From Faecalibacterium gallinarum (GTDB lineage Bacteria > Bacillota > Clostridia > Oscillospirales > Ruminococcaceae): a stretch of DNA of 64,000 bases. The position numbers and the translations under genes were made by a program. The notes below the pieces were generated by a model. It was given only the letters and a program-made list of their open reading frames with translations. It was not told where the DNA came from and made no database searches. The stretch is from the NCBI RefSeq assembly GCF_022180365.1, contig NZ_BQKV01000041.1, forward strand, positions 1-64,000, written 5' to 3'. Positions 26,732-34,638 of the stretch are shown here, in pieces (the stretch's first letter is position 1; every line of letters begins with the position of its first letter).

Positions 26732-27043
26732 TTACAGCTTGATCTCGATGTCCACGCCAGCGGGGAGCTGGAGGCTCATCAGAGCCTCGACCGTCTTGTT
26801 GGACGGCTTCAGAATGTCGATCAGACGCTTGTGGGTGCGGCTCTCAAACTGCTCGCGGCTGTCCTTGTACTTGTGGGTCGCGCGCAGGATGGTGACCACC
26901 TCGCGATCGGTGGGCAGGGGGATGGGGCCGGACACGCGGGCGCCGGTGCGCTTTGCGGTCTCCACGATCTTCTCTGCTGCGGCATCGATCAGCTGAGCAT
27001 CATAGCTCTGCAGACGAATTCTGATTTTCTCTTTGACTGCCAT
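26732..27043 (-). CDS. rpsJ: 30S ribosomal protein S10
   Basis: S10 acts in the small-subunit head and, as NusE, in antitermination. The 103 residues include [55 protein letters not shown] and the [17 protein letters not shown] loop. It is the first gene of the S10 transcript, preceded by about 350 nt of leader and a strong promoter. No rpsL, rpsG, fusA or tuf genes lie upstream in the window. Confidence 0.97.
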   Translation of the reverse strand: MAVKEKIRIRLQSYDAQLIDAAAEKIVETAKRTGARVSGPIPLPTDREVVTILRATHKYKDSREQFESRTHKRLIDILKPSNKTVEALMSLQLPAGVDIEIKL

Positions 27044-27393
27044 TGCTTACGCCTCCTGAAAAATGTTTTTGCCCTAGGCGAGCCGATAAATTGCTCTACA
27101 CAGTTCCGGGTGTCTCACGGTTTTGCATTAGAAAAGCCGGTGAACCGTCGCGCAGTTCTCCCGGAAAACCTATTAGCAAATCAAACCCGGACATTGGTTC
27201 ACGCGGGCAGGGAGTAACTTGCCTGCCTTGCGGGAACATATCCCATCGCTGTCAGTAATTTTTTCGCCCGGTTCTTAGATCGGACATACTCCGCGGAAAA
27301 ACCCGACTCGGCTATAGCCGGCCGGCAACCTCCCGCATCAACGCATATCGTGGCCTGCACGACTTGTATCATCGCACAAGCCCTTTGCAGCCG
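27044..27393 (-). promoter_or_regulatory. Long structured leader of the S10 operon
   Basis: About 350 nt between the rpsJ promoter and its start codon carry no convincing ORF. Visible stems on the minus strand include GGCAGG/CCTGCC (6 bp), CGGC-TATA-GCCG, ACGGTT/AACCGT, and a long-range TCCGGGT/ACCCGGA pair enclosing the last one. The size and order suggest an autoregulatory ribosomal-protein leader, such as an L4 or S10 target. I recognise no named Rfam class. Confidence 0.55.
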
Positions 27394-27399
27394 AGAGAT

Positions 27400-27428
27400 A
27401 TTTTATCACATCTTCGATGATTATGCAA
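27400..27428 (-). promoter_or_regulatory. S10 operon promoter
   Basis: Minus-strand -35 TTGCAT (27423-27428), 17 bp, -10 TAAAAT (27400-27405). The predicted start is near 27393. Confidence 0.8.
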
Positions 27429-27529
27429 GCCTTTTTAGTGAAAAAACAGAATTTTATCTTTTATTTTTCTCCCTTTCGCCAAAAGCCATACTTTCTGTAT
27501 AAAATGCACAATTCAGCGTCCAATCGCTG

Positions 27530-27574
27530 GAAAAAGCGGCAGCGGGCAGGGCCCAAAAACGGCCTGCCCGCTGC
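27530..27574 (-). terminator. Terminator after rqcH
   Basis: Arms 27539-27550 and 27563-27574 make a perfect 12-bp GC-rich stem; the minus strand then reads GCTTTTTCC. It isolates rqcH from the ribosomal operon promoter just downstream. Confidence 0.75.
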
Positions 27575-27627
27575 TGAGTATGCCCGACCCTTGGCCGGGT
27601 TATGCACCCGGCAGGGAAAAGGCGGTT

Positions 27628-29382
27628 TTATTTTTTCCGGAGCTGTTCCGGCAGCTCCTCCCGCGGGGTGATATACACGGTGGTGTAGACCTCATAGAGG
27701 ACCATGCCCGGCTTTGCGCCGGCGGCTTTCCAGATGTTCTTCACCTCGGTGGTATCCACCGCCACCTTGGCCCCCGCCCCGGCCTTGAAGGCACTGGAGT
27801 AGAGCACCGCCAGTTCGGCGGCCTCCTGGCGGGTGGAGTCGGGAATCTCCTGGCCCCGGCTCATCGCCACCACATGGCTGCCGGGGGCTTTCTGGACATG
27901 GAACCAGAGATCCTTGCCCCGGGCAGTGTGGAGGGTCAGCCGGTCGTTCTGGGCGTTGTTCCGGCCCACCAGAACCTCAAAGCCGTCCGAGGAGGTAAAC
28001 CGCAAAAAGTCGGCGGGTTTTGCTTTTTTATCCCGGGGCTTGTAGTATTTCAGGTAGCCCTGGCTCTTGAGCTCGGCCCGGATCTCGTTGAGAGCGGCCT
28101 CGCCGGAGGCGGTCTCCACCTCATAGAGGACGGTTTCCAGGTAGGCGATCTCCTTTTCGCCCTCTTCCAGCAGCTCGGCCAGCATCCGGGCGGCGGTCTG
28201 CTTCTTCTTGTAGTTCTTGAAGTAGTTCTGGGCGTTCTGACTGGGGGAATACCGCAGGTCCAGGGGGATGGTGACCTCCTTGCCCTCGTCGTACCAGTTG
28301 GAGACGGTGATGCTCTTCATCCCCTTTTGAGCCAGGTAGAGGTTGGCCGAGAGGAGTTCGCCGTACAGCCGGAGGGTCTCGCTCTTTTCGGTGGCGGCCA
28401 GCTCTTCCTTCCGGGCAGCCTGTTTGCGGACCGCCCGCTCGTACATATTATGCACCGCCTTGTGGAGCTCCTTGCTCTTGGTGCGGAGCCGCTCCACCCG
28501 GTCCTTCTCGGCGTAGTAGCCCTCCAGCATTCCGCCGAAGGAGGGCCACTCCTTTATAATATAGCTCTCGCCGTACTGCCGGGGCCGGAAGAAGGTGAAC
28601 TCCACCGGTTTCCCCTCGGGGGTCAGGACGCTGCAGGGGCAGCCCCCGGCGACGTGTTCCTCTTTCAGGCCGTCGATGGCCTCCATCAGCTGAACCCGCT
28701 GGGCCTGGGTCAGCTCACTGGCCAGCAGGTGTTCTCCCCCAAAGGCGCGCCAGGCGGCTTCCCGGCAGACCACCGGGCCCACCCCGGCCACCGTCTTGTT
28801 GAGAGCGTCGGCCACCGGCAGCTCCCGCTGGCAGGCCAGCGACACGATGGAAGCCGCGCTCACCGCCAAAAAGTCGGGCCGGGCGGGTTTGGGGGGCACA
28901 GTGTAGGCCAGCCCAGGCAGCAGTTGGCGGATCTCGCTGTCCTCAAAATCCACCCGTTTCAACGCGTCGATGATCTTGCCAGACTGTACCAATACCAGGT
29001 TGGAATACCGGCCCATCAGCTCGGCGCAGAGGGTGTTCTGGACCAGGTCCCCCATCTCGTTGGTACAGAGGAAATCAAAGTAGACGATCCGGTCCCCCGG
29101 CTCCATGTGGACCCCCAGCAGCCGCCCGCCGGTGAGGTGCTTCCGCATCAGCATGCAGAAGGAGGGCGGGGTCTCGGGGTTCTCGAAACTTTCCTGGGTC
29201 AGACAGACCCGGGCCGAGCCGCTGCGGGCCGACAGCAGAAGACTGAAGGTCTCGGTCCGGGTGCGGAGGGTAATTACCAGCTCGTCCCGGGTGGGCTCAA
29301 ATATTTTTGCGATCTTTGCGTCGGTGAGCTTGGCGTTCAGCTCGGCGGTCACCAGCGCCAGGGTCGCAGCATCCAATGCCAT
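27628..29382 (-). CDS. rqcH: Rqc2 homologue RqcH (NFACT family)
   Basis: Recruits alanine tRNA to stalled large subunits and adds C-terminal Ala tails for proteolysis. The 584 residues show NFACT-N (start VTAELNAKLTDAKIAKIFEPTRDELVITLR; the DR pair is seen in EPGDRIVYFDF), helix-hairpin-helix, a long coiled coil (about 260-440) and the NFACT-R domain with LWFHVQKAPGSHVV. It was formerly called fibronectin-binding protein A. A possible own promoter lies at 29397-29424. Confidence 0.9.
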   Translation of the reverse strand: MALDAATLALVTAELNAKLTDAKIAKIFEPTRDELVITLRTRTETFSLLLSARSGSARVCLTQESFENPETPPSFCMLMRKHLTGGRLLGVHMEPGDRIVYFDFLCTNEMGDLVQNTLCAELMGRYSNLVLVQSGKIIDALKRVDFEDSEIRQLLPGLAYTVPPKPARPDFLAVSAASIVSLACQRELPVADALNKTVAGVGPVVCREAAWRAFGGEHLLASELTQAQRVQLMEAIDGLKEEHVAGGCPCSVLTPEGKPVEFTFFRPRQYGESYIIKEWPSFGGMLEGYYAEKDRVERLRTKSKELHKAVHNMYERAVRKQAARKEELAATEKSETLRLYGELLSANLYLAQKGMKSITVSNWYDEGKEVTIPLDLRYSPSQNAQNYFKNYKKKQTAARMLAELLEEGEKEIAYLETVLYEVETASGEAALNEIRAELKSQGYLKYYKPRDKKAKPADFLRFTSSDGFEVLVGRNNAQNDRLTLHTARGKDLWFHVQKAPGSHVVAMSRGQEIPDSTRQEAAELAVLYSSAFKAGAGAKVAVDTTEVKNIWKAAGAKPGMVLYEVYTTVYITPREELPEQLRKK

Positions 29383-29396
29383 AGTTTTCTGTCTCC

Positions 29397-29424
29397 CTTA
29401 TAATACCTATTATAAATATGTAAA
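29397..29424 (-). promoter_or_regulatory. Possible rqcH promoter
   Basis: Minus-strand -35 TTTACA (29419-29424), 16 bp, -10 TATAAG (29397-29402), overlapping the end of the NIF3 gene. Confidence 0.4.
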
Positions 29425-30189
29425 GGGGTCGCGGTTCTCCCGGCTGGGAAGAACCTCCAGCCCCGGCAGCTCTTGGCGCAGCCGGGCCGCTACCGCCTCC
29501 ACCACCGGGAACTCGGTGGCGTAGTGCCCCGCCGCCACCAGCGAAAGCCCCAGCCGCTTGGCGTCGCAGGCGGCGTGGTGGCTGGCCTCACCAGTCAGCA
29601 GGCAGTCGGCCCCCTGGGCCAGCGCCTCCTCAAAGAGGCTGCCGCCCCCGCCGCTGATGACGGCCAGGCGCTTCACCACTCGGCCGGTGTCGGCGTACTT
29701 CACCTGAACGGCAGGGGTATCCCCCACCGGCGGGACGCAATAAGGCCCCAGCTTTTCCTGGCAGAGGGCCGCCAGCTGAGGGACGGTGCAGGGGTCGATC
29801 TCCCCCACCCGGCCGCAGCCATTGGCAAAGGGAACCGGGTCCCGCATCCCGAAGATGCCGGCCAATACGTCGTTGACGCCCCCTTCTGCCGCATCCAGAT
29901 TGGTGTGCATGGAGATGGCGGAGATCCCCGCCCGGATCAGCTGAAGGGGTACATCCTGGAGGCCCAGCCGCTTGAGGGGGGAGAAGATCACCGGGTGATG
30001 GGAGACGATCAGCCCACACTGCCGGGCCACCGCTTCTTCTACCACCTCGGGGGTGATGTCCAGGCAGACCAGGGCCCGCTCCACCGAGCCGCCGCAGTCC
30101 ACCAAAAGGCCCACATTGTCCCAGCTCTCAGCCAGCTCAGGCGGGGCCATCCGGGCCAGGGCCTCATAAATTTCCGATACGGTTCTCAT
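29410..30189 (-). CDS. NIF3-like (DUF34) metal-binding protein
   Basis: A 259-residue NIF3-family protein, often annotated GTP cyclohydrolase 1 type 2 although the true reaction is uncertain. Metal-site motifs are WDNVGLLV, SHHPVIFSPLKRL, HTNLDAAEGGVNDVL and, near the end, GHYATEFP. The ATG at 30189 overlaps the trmK stop as ATGA and has GAAGGGAG upstream; a TTG two codons earlier is too close to that site. trmK followed by NIF3 is a common Firmicute pair. Confidence 0.87.
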   Translation of the reverse strand: MRTVSEIYEALARMAPPELAESWDNVGLLVDCGGSVERALVCLDITPEVVEEAVARQCGLIVSHHPVIFSPLKRLGLQDVPLQLIRAGISAISMHTNLDAAEGGVNDVLAGIFGMRDPVPFANGCGRVGEIDPCTVPQLAALCQEKLGPYCVPPVGDTPAVQVKYADTGRVVKRLAVISGGGGSLFEEALAQGADCLLTGEASHHAACDAKRLGLSLVAAGHYATEFPVVEAVAARLRQELPGLEVLPSRENRDPFTYL

Positions 30190-30857
30190 CTGCAATCGCT
30201 CCCTTCATCCCGGGCCAGCAGGCCGTCGATCTCGGCGGCCAGGGGGCTGCCCTCCGGCACGCCCAGCCGGTATTTTTTCAGTTTTCCCCGTTCCAGCGCC
30301 CGGTAGGGCTCGCTGTCCGGCCACTCGGCCGTCCGGCCATAAATGCACTGTTCCAGAGTGGGTTCCACCGGCTGGCCGGTGTACTCGGCAGCCATCACCG
30401 CATACCAGCGGCCCGCCGCCTGGACCGGCCGGTCACAGACCAGGGTAAAACCCTTTTGGAGCAGCCACCGCCGCAGTTCGGCATGGCGTGTGGCGGGGAT
30501 CAGGATCAGCCGGGGCCCGCCCACCTGGAACACCCAGGGGGCAGCCTCCAGAATTTCCCAGGTGGTGCGGGCCGACACCCCCGCCAGGACGATGGTGCCC
30601 ACCTCCCCCGGGGCCAACACAGAAAGACCGTCGCCCAGCCGAAGCTCGACGCGGTCTTGACAGTGCATCTGTTGGATGGTCTGCCTGGCCTTGGCCAGGG
30701 GGCCGGGCCGCAGGTCCGACCCGATCACCTTGGGGTAGCGGCCCGACATGGCCAGCGCCGCCGTCAGTTTGCCGTGGTCACAGCCCACGTCGGCCACCGC
30801 CAGCCCCGGCCGTGCCAGTTCGGCGGCGGCAGCCAGCCGCTCATCCAGCCCGGCCAA
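30186..30857 (-). CDS. trmK: tRNA (adenine(22)-N1)-methyltransferase TrmK
   Basis: Methylates N1 of A22 in tRNA using SAM. The 223 residues begin with a helical stretch and the SAM motif VADVGCDHGKL, then GSDLRPGPLAKARQ. The NPP[YF]-like region of Rossmann methyltransferases is replaced by the family's IVLAGVSARTTWEIL. No in-frame ATG fits, so translation probably starts at TTG (30857) with GAAGGGC upstream, 4 bp after the DUF1858 stop. It overlaps the NIF3 gene. Confidence 0.85.
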   Translation of the reverse strand: MAGLDERLAAAAELARPGLAVADVGCDHGKLTAALAMSGRYPKVIGSDLRPGPLAKARQTIQQMHCQDRVELRLGDGLSVLAPGEVGTIVLAGVSARTTWEILEAAPWVFQVGGPRLILIPATRHAELRRWLLQKGFTLVCDRPVQAAGRWYAVMAAEYTGQPVEPTLEQCIYGRTAEWPDSEPYRALERGKLKKYRLGVPEGSPLAAEIDGLLARDEGSDCR

Positions 30858-30861
30858 GGGC

Positions 30862-31116
30862 TCAGCCCTTCGCCGCGAAGTGGGCGTTCAGCTTCTCGAT
30901 CAGCTCGTCACAGTTCACGCCGTGGACCGCGCAGGCCTCCTCGATGCTCTCGCCCCGGGAGGCGGGGCAGCCCAGGCAGTGCATCCCGATCTCCATGAAA
31001 TAGGGGGCAGTGGTGTTGTCCATATCCAGCACGTCGCCGATGATGGTCTCCCGGGTTACCTTGAACTCGCCGGGCTTGGTCTCATCCTTCTTGAGCATAT
31101 TAAAAAGATCAAACAT
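30862..31116 (-). CDS. DUF1858 domain protein
   Basis: A small 84-residue protein. The DUF1858 domain carries the redox-type CLGCPAS motif in MHCLGCPASRGESIEEAC, resembling the N-terminal part of ScdA/RIC proteins involved in iron-sulfur repair or hybrid-cluster proteins. Start at 31116 after AAGGAAACC; the longer frame to 31212 has no site. It heads the unit with trmK and NIF3. Confidence 0.8.
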   Translation of the reverse strand: MFDLFNMLKKDETKPGEFKVTRETIIGDVLDMDNTTAPYFMEIGMHCLGCPASRGESIEEACAVHGVNCDELIEKLNAHFAAKG

Positions 31117-31182
31117 GGTCGGTTTCCTTTCTTTATTCCGGTTATCTGTTATGGGGCGGCGCGGCGGCCGCCTGTACCTACT

Positions 31183-31212
31183 AATATACCCCAAACCCTG
31201 CCGCTTTTGCAA
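31183..31212 (-). promoter_or_regulatory. Promoter of the DUF1858-trmK-NIF3 unit
   Basis: Minus-strand -35 TTGCAA (31207-31212), 18 bp, -10 TATATT (31183-31188). Confidence 0.6.
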
Positions 31213-31233
31213 GCCCCCAGGCAGGGCAAAACA

Positions 31234-31267
31234 AAAGGCCCCTCCCGCCGAAAAGCGGAAAGGGCCG
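31234..31267 (-). terminator. Terminator after the zinc-ribbon gene
   Basis: A GGCCCTTTCCGC/GCGGGAGGGGCC-type stem, followed on the minus strand by TTTTGTTTTG. It lies 25 bp after the stop codon. Confidence 0.75.
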
Positions 31268-31291
31268 TGCGTCTGTTACAGGGTCTGGCGC

Positions 31292-31582
31292 TTAGTTCTG
31301 CTTGATGCGAGCGAAGCAATCAGAGCAGTAAACGGGACGATCCTCGCGGGGCTGGAAGGGGACCTTGCAGGCCTTGCCGCAGGAAGCGCAGACAGCGTCG
31401 AACATCTGGCGCTCGGTGCCGGTGCTGCCGCCGCGCAGGTTGTTCTTGCGGGCATCACGGCAGGGCTTGCAGCGCTGGGGCTGGTTCTCGAAGCCGCGGG
31501 ATGCATAGAACTCCTGCTCGCCAGCAGTCCAAACAAACTCCTTGCCGCAGTCTTTGCAAACTAAAGTCTTGTCTTCGAACAT
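31292..31582 (-). CDS. Small zinc-ribbon protein
   Basis: A 96-residue cytoplasmic protein with two treble-clef-like zinc sites: CKDCGKEF paired with CKPC, and CASCGKAC paired with CSDC. This is the probable zinc-ribbon domain family seen next to ackA or small-stress genes in Clostridia. A role in nucleic-acid or protein binding is inferred from the fold type only. It has its own excellent promoter and a 125-nt leader. Confidence 0.75.
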   Translation of the reverse strand: MFEDKTLVCKDCGKEFVWTAGEQEFYASRGFENQPQRCKPCRDARKNNLRGGSTGTERQMFDAVCASCGKACKVPFQPREDRPVYCSDCFARIKQN

Positions 31583-31717
31583 AGTAGTATCTCCTCTTGT
31601 TTAGTTCTTGCCCACGGAAGGATTGTAACCACACCTTTGGTTCTTCGGGACCATCGCGCTGATCGTAAGCTTACCAGGGGCTTGAATGATAATAATCCTC
31701 TGGCTGAGGACTCATCC

Positions 31718-31746
31718 ATTGTACCCTGCTTTACAGCATTTGTCAA
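31718..31746 (-). promoter_or_regulatory. Strong promoter of the zinc-ribbon gene
   Basis: Minus-strand consensus -35 TTGACA (31741-31746), 17 bp, -10 TACAAT (31718-31723). It gives a leader of about 125 nt. Confidence 0.85.
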
Positions 31747-31814
31747 CCGAAAAACCGTTTTATCTCCTGCAAATTGGAATTCCGACCGGATAAGACGGAC
31801 TTTGCTTTGGATAC

Positions 31815-31849
31815 AAAAGGGCCGCACGCCCCGGCGGGGTGTGCGGCCC
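31815..31849 (-). terminator. ackA terminator
   Basis: A nearly perfect GGGCCGCAC.../...GTGCGGCCC stem of 14 bp, followed by TTTTG on the minus strand, about 30 bp after ackA. Confidence 0.85.
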
Positions 31850-31879
31850 GGTGCAGCGCCTCAAACAGCGCGGCAAAAC

Positions 31880-33082
31880 TTACAGATTTTCGAGCACTTC
31901 CTTGGTGTCGCGGGCGATCATCAGCTCCTCGTCGGTAGCGATGACCAGGGTGCGAACCTTGGCGCCCCAGGCAGTGATCTCGCAGACATCGCCCTGGATG
32001 TGCTTGTTCTTCTCGGTGTCGATCCGGATGCCCAGCCAGTCCATGTGGTGGCAGATCTTGGCGCGGGCCACAGCGTCGTGCTCGCCGATGCCGCCGGTGA
32101 AGACGATGGCGTCCACGCCGCCCATGGCTGCGATATAGCCGCCCACCAGCTTCTTGATCTGGTAGTTGAGCATATCGGAAGCCAGCTTGGCGCGCTCGTT
32201 GCCCGCCTCGGCAGCGGCCTCCACGTCGCGCTTGTCGCTGGAGACGCCGGAGATGCCCAGCAGGCCGGACTTCTTGTTCAGGATCTCATCCAGCTCGTGG
32301 CCGGTGATGTTCAGGGTGTACTTCAGGTAGTTGACCACAGAGGGGTCCAGGTCGCCGCAGCGGGTGCCCATCATCAGGCCGGCCAGCGGGGTCATGCCCA
32401 TGGAGGTATCCACAACCTTGCCCTGGTCCACCGCAGCAATGGAAGAGCCGTTGCCCAGGTGGCAGGTGATCAGCTTCAGGCGGGTGATGGGCTCCTCCAG
32501 GTACTCAGCGGCCTTGTAGCTGACGTACTTGTGGCTGGTGCCGTGGAAGCCGTAGCGGCGGACGCCGTACTTCTCATAGTACTCGTAGGGGATGGCGTAC
32601 ATATAAGCCTTGGGGGGCATGGTGCTGTGGAAAGCGGTGTCGAAGACAGCCACCTGGGGCACCTCCATGCCAAAGACCTTGCGGGCTGCCTCGATGCCCA
32701 GGATGCCGGCGGGGTTGTGCAGCGGAGCCAGGGGGCTCAGCTCCCGCAGGGTCTGGATCACCTCGTCGGTGATCAGGCAGCTGGACTGGAACTTCTCGCC
32801 GCCGTGGACCACGCGGTGGCCGATGGCGCCGATCTCCTTGACATCCTCAATGCACTTGCCCTCGCCGGTGGTCATCTTCTTGACGACCTCGGCAAAAGCC
32901 TCGGTGTGGGTGGGCAGAATGGCCGGGGTGGTGGCCTTCTTGCCGTTGGCCTCGTGGGTGACCATGCTACTCTCCATGCCAATGCGCTCGCACAGGCCCT
33001 TGCAGAGCACCTTCTCGCCGTCCATATCAATCAGCTGATATTTGAGGGACGAGGAACCGCAGTTGATAACGAGAACCTTCAT
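31880..33082 (-). CDS. ackA: Acetate kinase
   Basis: Converts acetyl phosphate + ADP to acetate + ATP, a major ATP step of fermentation. The 400 residues start MKVLVINCGSSSLKYQLIDM and keep the HRVVHGGEKFQSSCLI, FDTAFHSTMPPKAYMYAIPYEYYEKYGVRRYGFHGTSHKYV and GENDAVAR-like (GGIGEHDAVARA) motifs of the ASKHA fold. No pta neighbour is present. Its promoter shares its -10 with divergent tmcAL. Confidence 0.97.
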   Translation of the reverse strand: MKVLVINCGSSSLKYQLIDMDGEKVLCKGLCERIGMESSMVTHEANGKKATTPAILPTHTEAFAEVVKKMTTGEGKCIEDVKEIGAIGHRVVHGGEKFQSSCLITDEVIQTLRELSPLAPLHNPAGILGIEAARKVFGMEVPQVAVFDTAFHSTMPPKAYMYAIPYEYYEKYGVRRYGFHGTSHKYVSYKAAEYLEEPITRLKLITCHLGNGSSIAAVDQGKVVDTSMGMTPLAGLMMGTRCGDLDPSVVNYLKYTLNITGHELDEILNKKSGLLGISGVSSDKRDVEAAAEAGNERAKLASDMLNYQIKKLVGGYIAAMGGVDAIVFTGGIGEHDAVARAKICHHMDWLGIRIDTEKNKHIQGDVCEITAWGAKVRTLVIATDEELMIARDTKEVLENL

Positions 33083-33149
33083 CTTCTGTATCCTCCTGTA
33101 TCAAAAATTTCCCACCCATTCGGCACAGATTCCGGCCCAAACGGTGGAT

Positions 33150-33197
33150 TTTACAGACTTCTAAGTTTATTATATAATAGAAAAAAACGCTTTTCAA
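33150..33197. promoter_or_regulatory. Overlapping divergent promoters of ackA and tmcAL
   Basis: The palindrome ATTATATAAT (33169-33178) provides the -10 on both strands. Rightward: TTTACA (33150-33155), 17 bp, TATAAT (33173-33178). Leftward: TTGAAA (33192-33197), 17 bp, TATAAT (33169-33174). Both have ideal spacing. Two polymerases cannot bind at once, so the genes should compete or be regulated together. Confidence 0.8.
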
Positions 33198-33263
33198 GCC
33201 AAAACGGGCAGAAAGTCCAAAACTTGTGTACAAGATTTTCCCCGTCCGGTCCAGGAGTATCCC

Positions 33264-34475
33264 ATGAAATTTGCTGGAATCATCGCAGAATACAATCCCT
33301 TCCACGCCGGACACGCCTGGCAGCTGGCCCGGGCCCGGGCTCTGGGGGCCCAGCGGGTGGCGGTGGCCCTCAGCTGCGGGCTGACCCAGCGGGGCAGTCT
33401 ACCCCTTTTGCCCGAGCCGGTGCGGGTGCGGGCGGCGCTGGAAGCTGGGGCGGATTTGGTCTTTGCCCTGCCGGCCCCCTTCGCCTGCGCCGGGGCCGAG
33501 ACCTTCGCCCGGGCGGGGGTGCGGCTGCTGGCCGCCGCCGGGTGCGATACCCTGATTTTCGGGGCCGAAACCCCCGACCCTGCCCTTCTGATGGAAGCAG
33601 CCCGCCTTCTGCTCAGTGAGGAATACCGGGCTGCCCTCAAAATCCAGCTGGCGGGCCCGGCCCGGAACTTCGCCGCCGCCCGGCAGGCCGCAGTGGAAAC
33701 CCTCTGCCCCGGGGCCGGGTTGGCCGATCTGCTGGACCGGCCCAACAACAACCTGGCGGCGGAATACTGCAAGGCCATCCTGGAACAGGGGGCAGCGCTG
33801 GAGATTCTCCCCCTGCCCCGCCAGGGGGCCGACCACGGCGCCGAGACCCCTGGTCCCGTCTACGCCAGCGCCAGCGCTCTCCGTAATCTCTGGGCCCGGC
33901 AGGGCCCCGAGGCCCTGGCCCCTTATGTCCCCGCCGAGGCCCTGGCTCTTTATCGGGAAGCCCATGCTCAGGGGCTGGACACCGACCCCCGGGCCGAAAG
34001 CCTGGCGGTCCTCTCCCGGCTGCGGGCCCGGGCGGGGCTGCCCGGGGGCTTTTCGGGGGTGCGAGGCCTCTCCGAAGGGCTGGAACACCGGCTGACCGAA
34101 GCAATCCGCACCGCCACCACCCTGGAAGGGCTCTGGGATCAGCTGACCACCGTCCGTTATCCTCGCGCCCGGATGCGCCGCCTCTGCACGGATGCCGCCC
34201 TGAACTACGGCGGCCCCGGGGCGGCGGAGGGGTGGCTGGCTTTCCCCGAGCTGCCGCCTTATCTCCATCTGCTGGGCGGGCGGCGGGAGGCTCTCCCCCT
34301 TCTGAAAAATGCCGCCCTGCCTGCCGGGCACTCTCTGGCCCGGCTGGCCCGAGTGAACGCCGCCTGCGGGGAGATGGCCGCGGCCCAGGCTGCCGCCGCC
34401 GATCTGGGGGCTCTCTGCCGCCGGGCCCCCGGCCCTATGGGGCTGGCCTGGACCCAGCCGCCCCTTTTGCTCTGA
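33264..34475 (+). CDS. tmcAL: tRNA(Met) cytidine acetate ligase TmcAL
   Basis: In Bacillus this enzyme acetylates C34 of elongator tRNA-Met, activating acetate with ATP as acetyl-AMP. The 403 residues begin MKFAGIIAEYNPFHAGH, with the HxGH nucleotidyltransferase motif, and keep SCGLTQRG (usual SGNFVQRG), PAPFACAGAETFARAGV and IFGAE. The C-terminal half is the helical tRNA-binding region. It is divergent from acetate kinase from a shared promoter region. Confidence 0.86.
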   Translation: MKFAGIIAEYNPFHAGHAWQLARARALGAQRVAVALSCGLTQRGSLPLLPEPVRVRAALEAGADLVFALPAPFACAGAETFARAGVRLLAAAGCDTLIFGAETPDPALLMEAARLLLSEEYRAALKIQLAGPARNFAAARQAAVETLCPGAGLADLLDRPNNNLAAEYCKAILEQGAALEILPLPRQGADHGAETPGPVYASASALRNLWARQGPEALAPYVPAEALALYREAHAQGLDTDPRAESLAVLSRLRARAGLPGGFSGVRGLSEGLEHRLTEAIRTATTLEGLWDQLTTVRYPRARMRRLCTDAALNYGGPGAAEGWLAFPELPPYLHLLGGRREALPLLKNAALPAGHSLARLARVNAACGEMAAAQAAAADLGALCRRAPGPMGLAWTQPPLLL

Positions 34476-34638
34476 ACAGACCGCCGCGTTTTTACCCAAG
34501 AATACAGAAAACCGGCCCGAAATTCGGCGGTTTGGCCAGTGCACTTCCGGCCGCGTTCGCGGTATCATGTAAAGAGAATCTGGGATACAACAGAAATCTT
34601 TCTATCCCCCATCATTATACAAAGGAGGAACCCCAACT

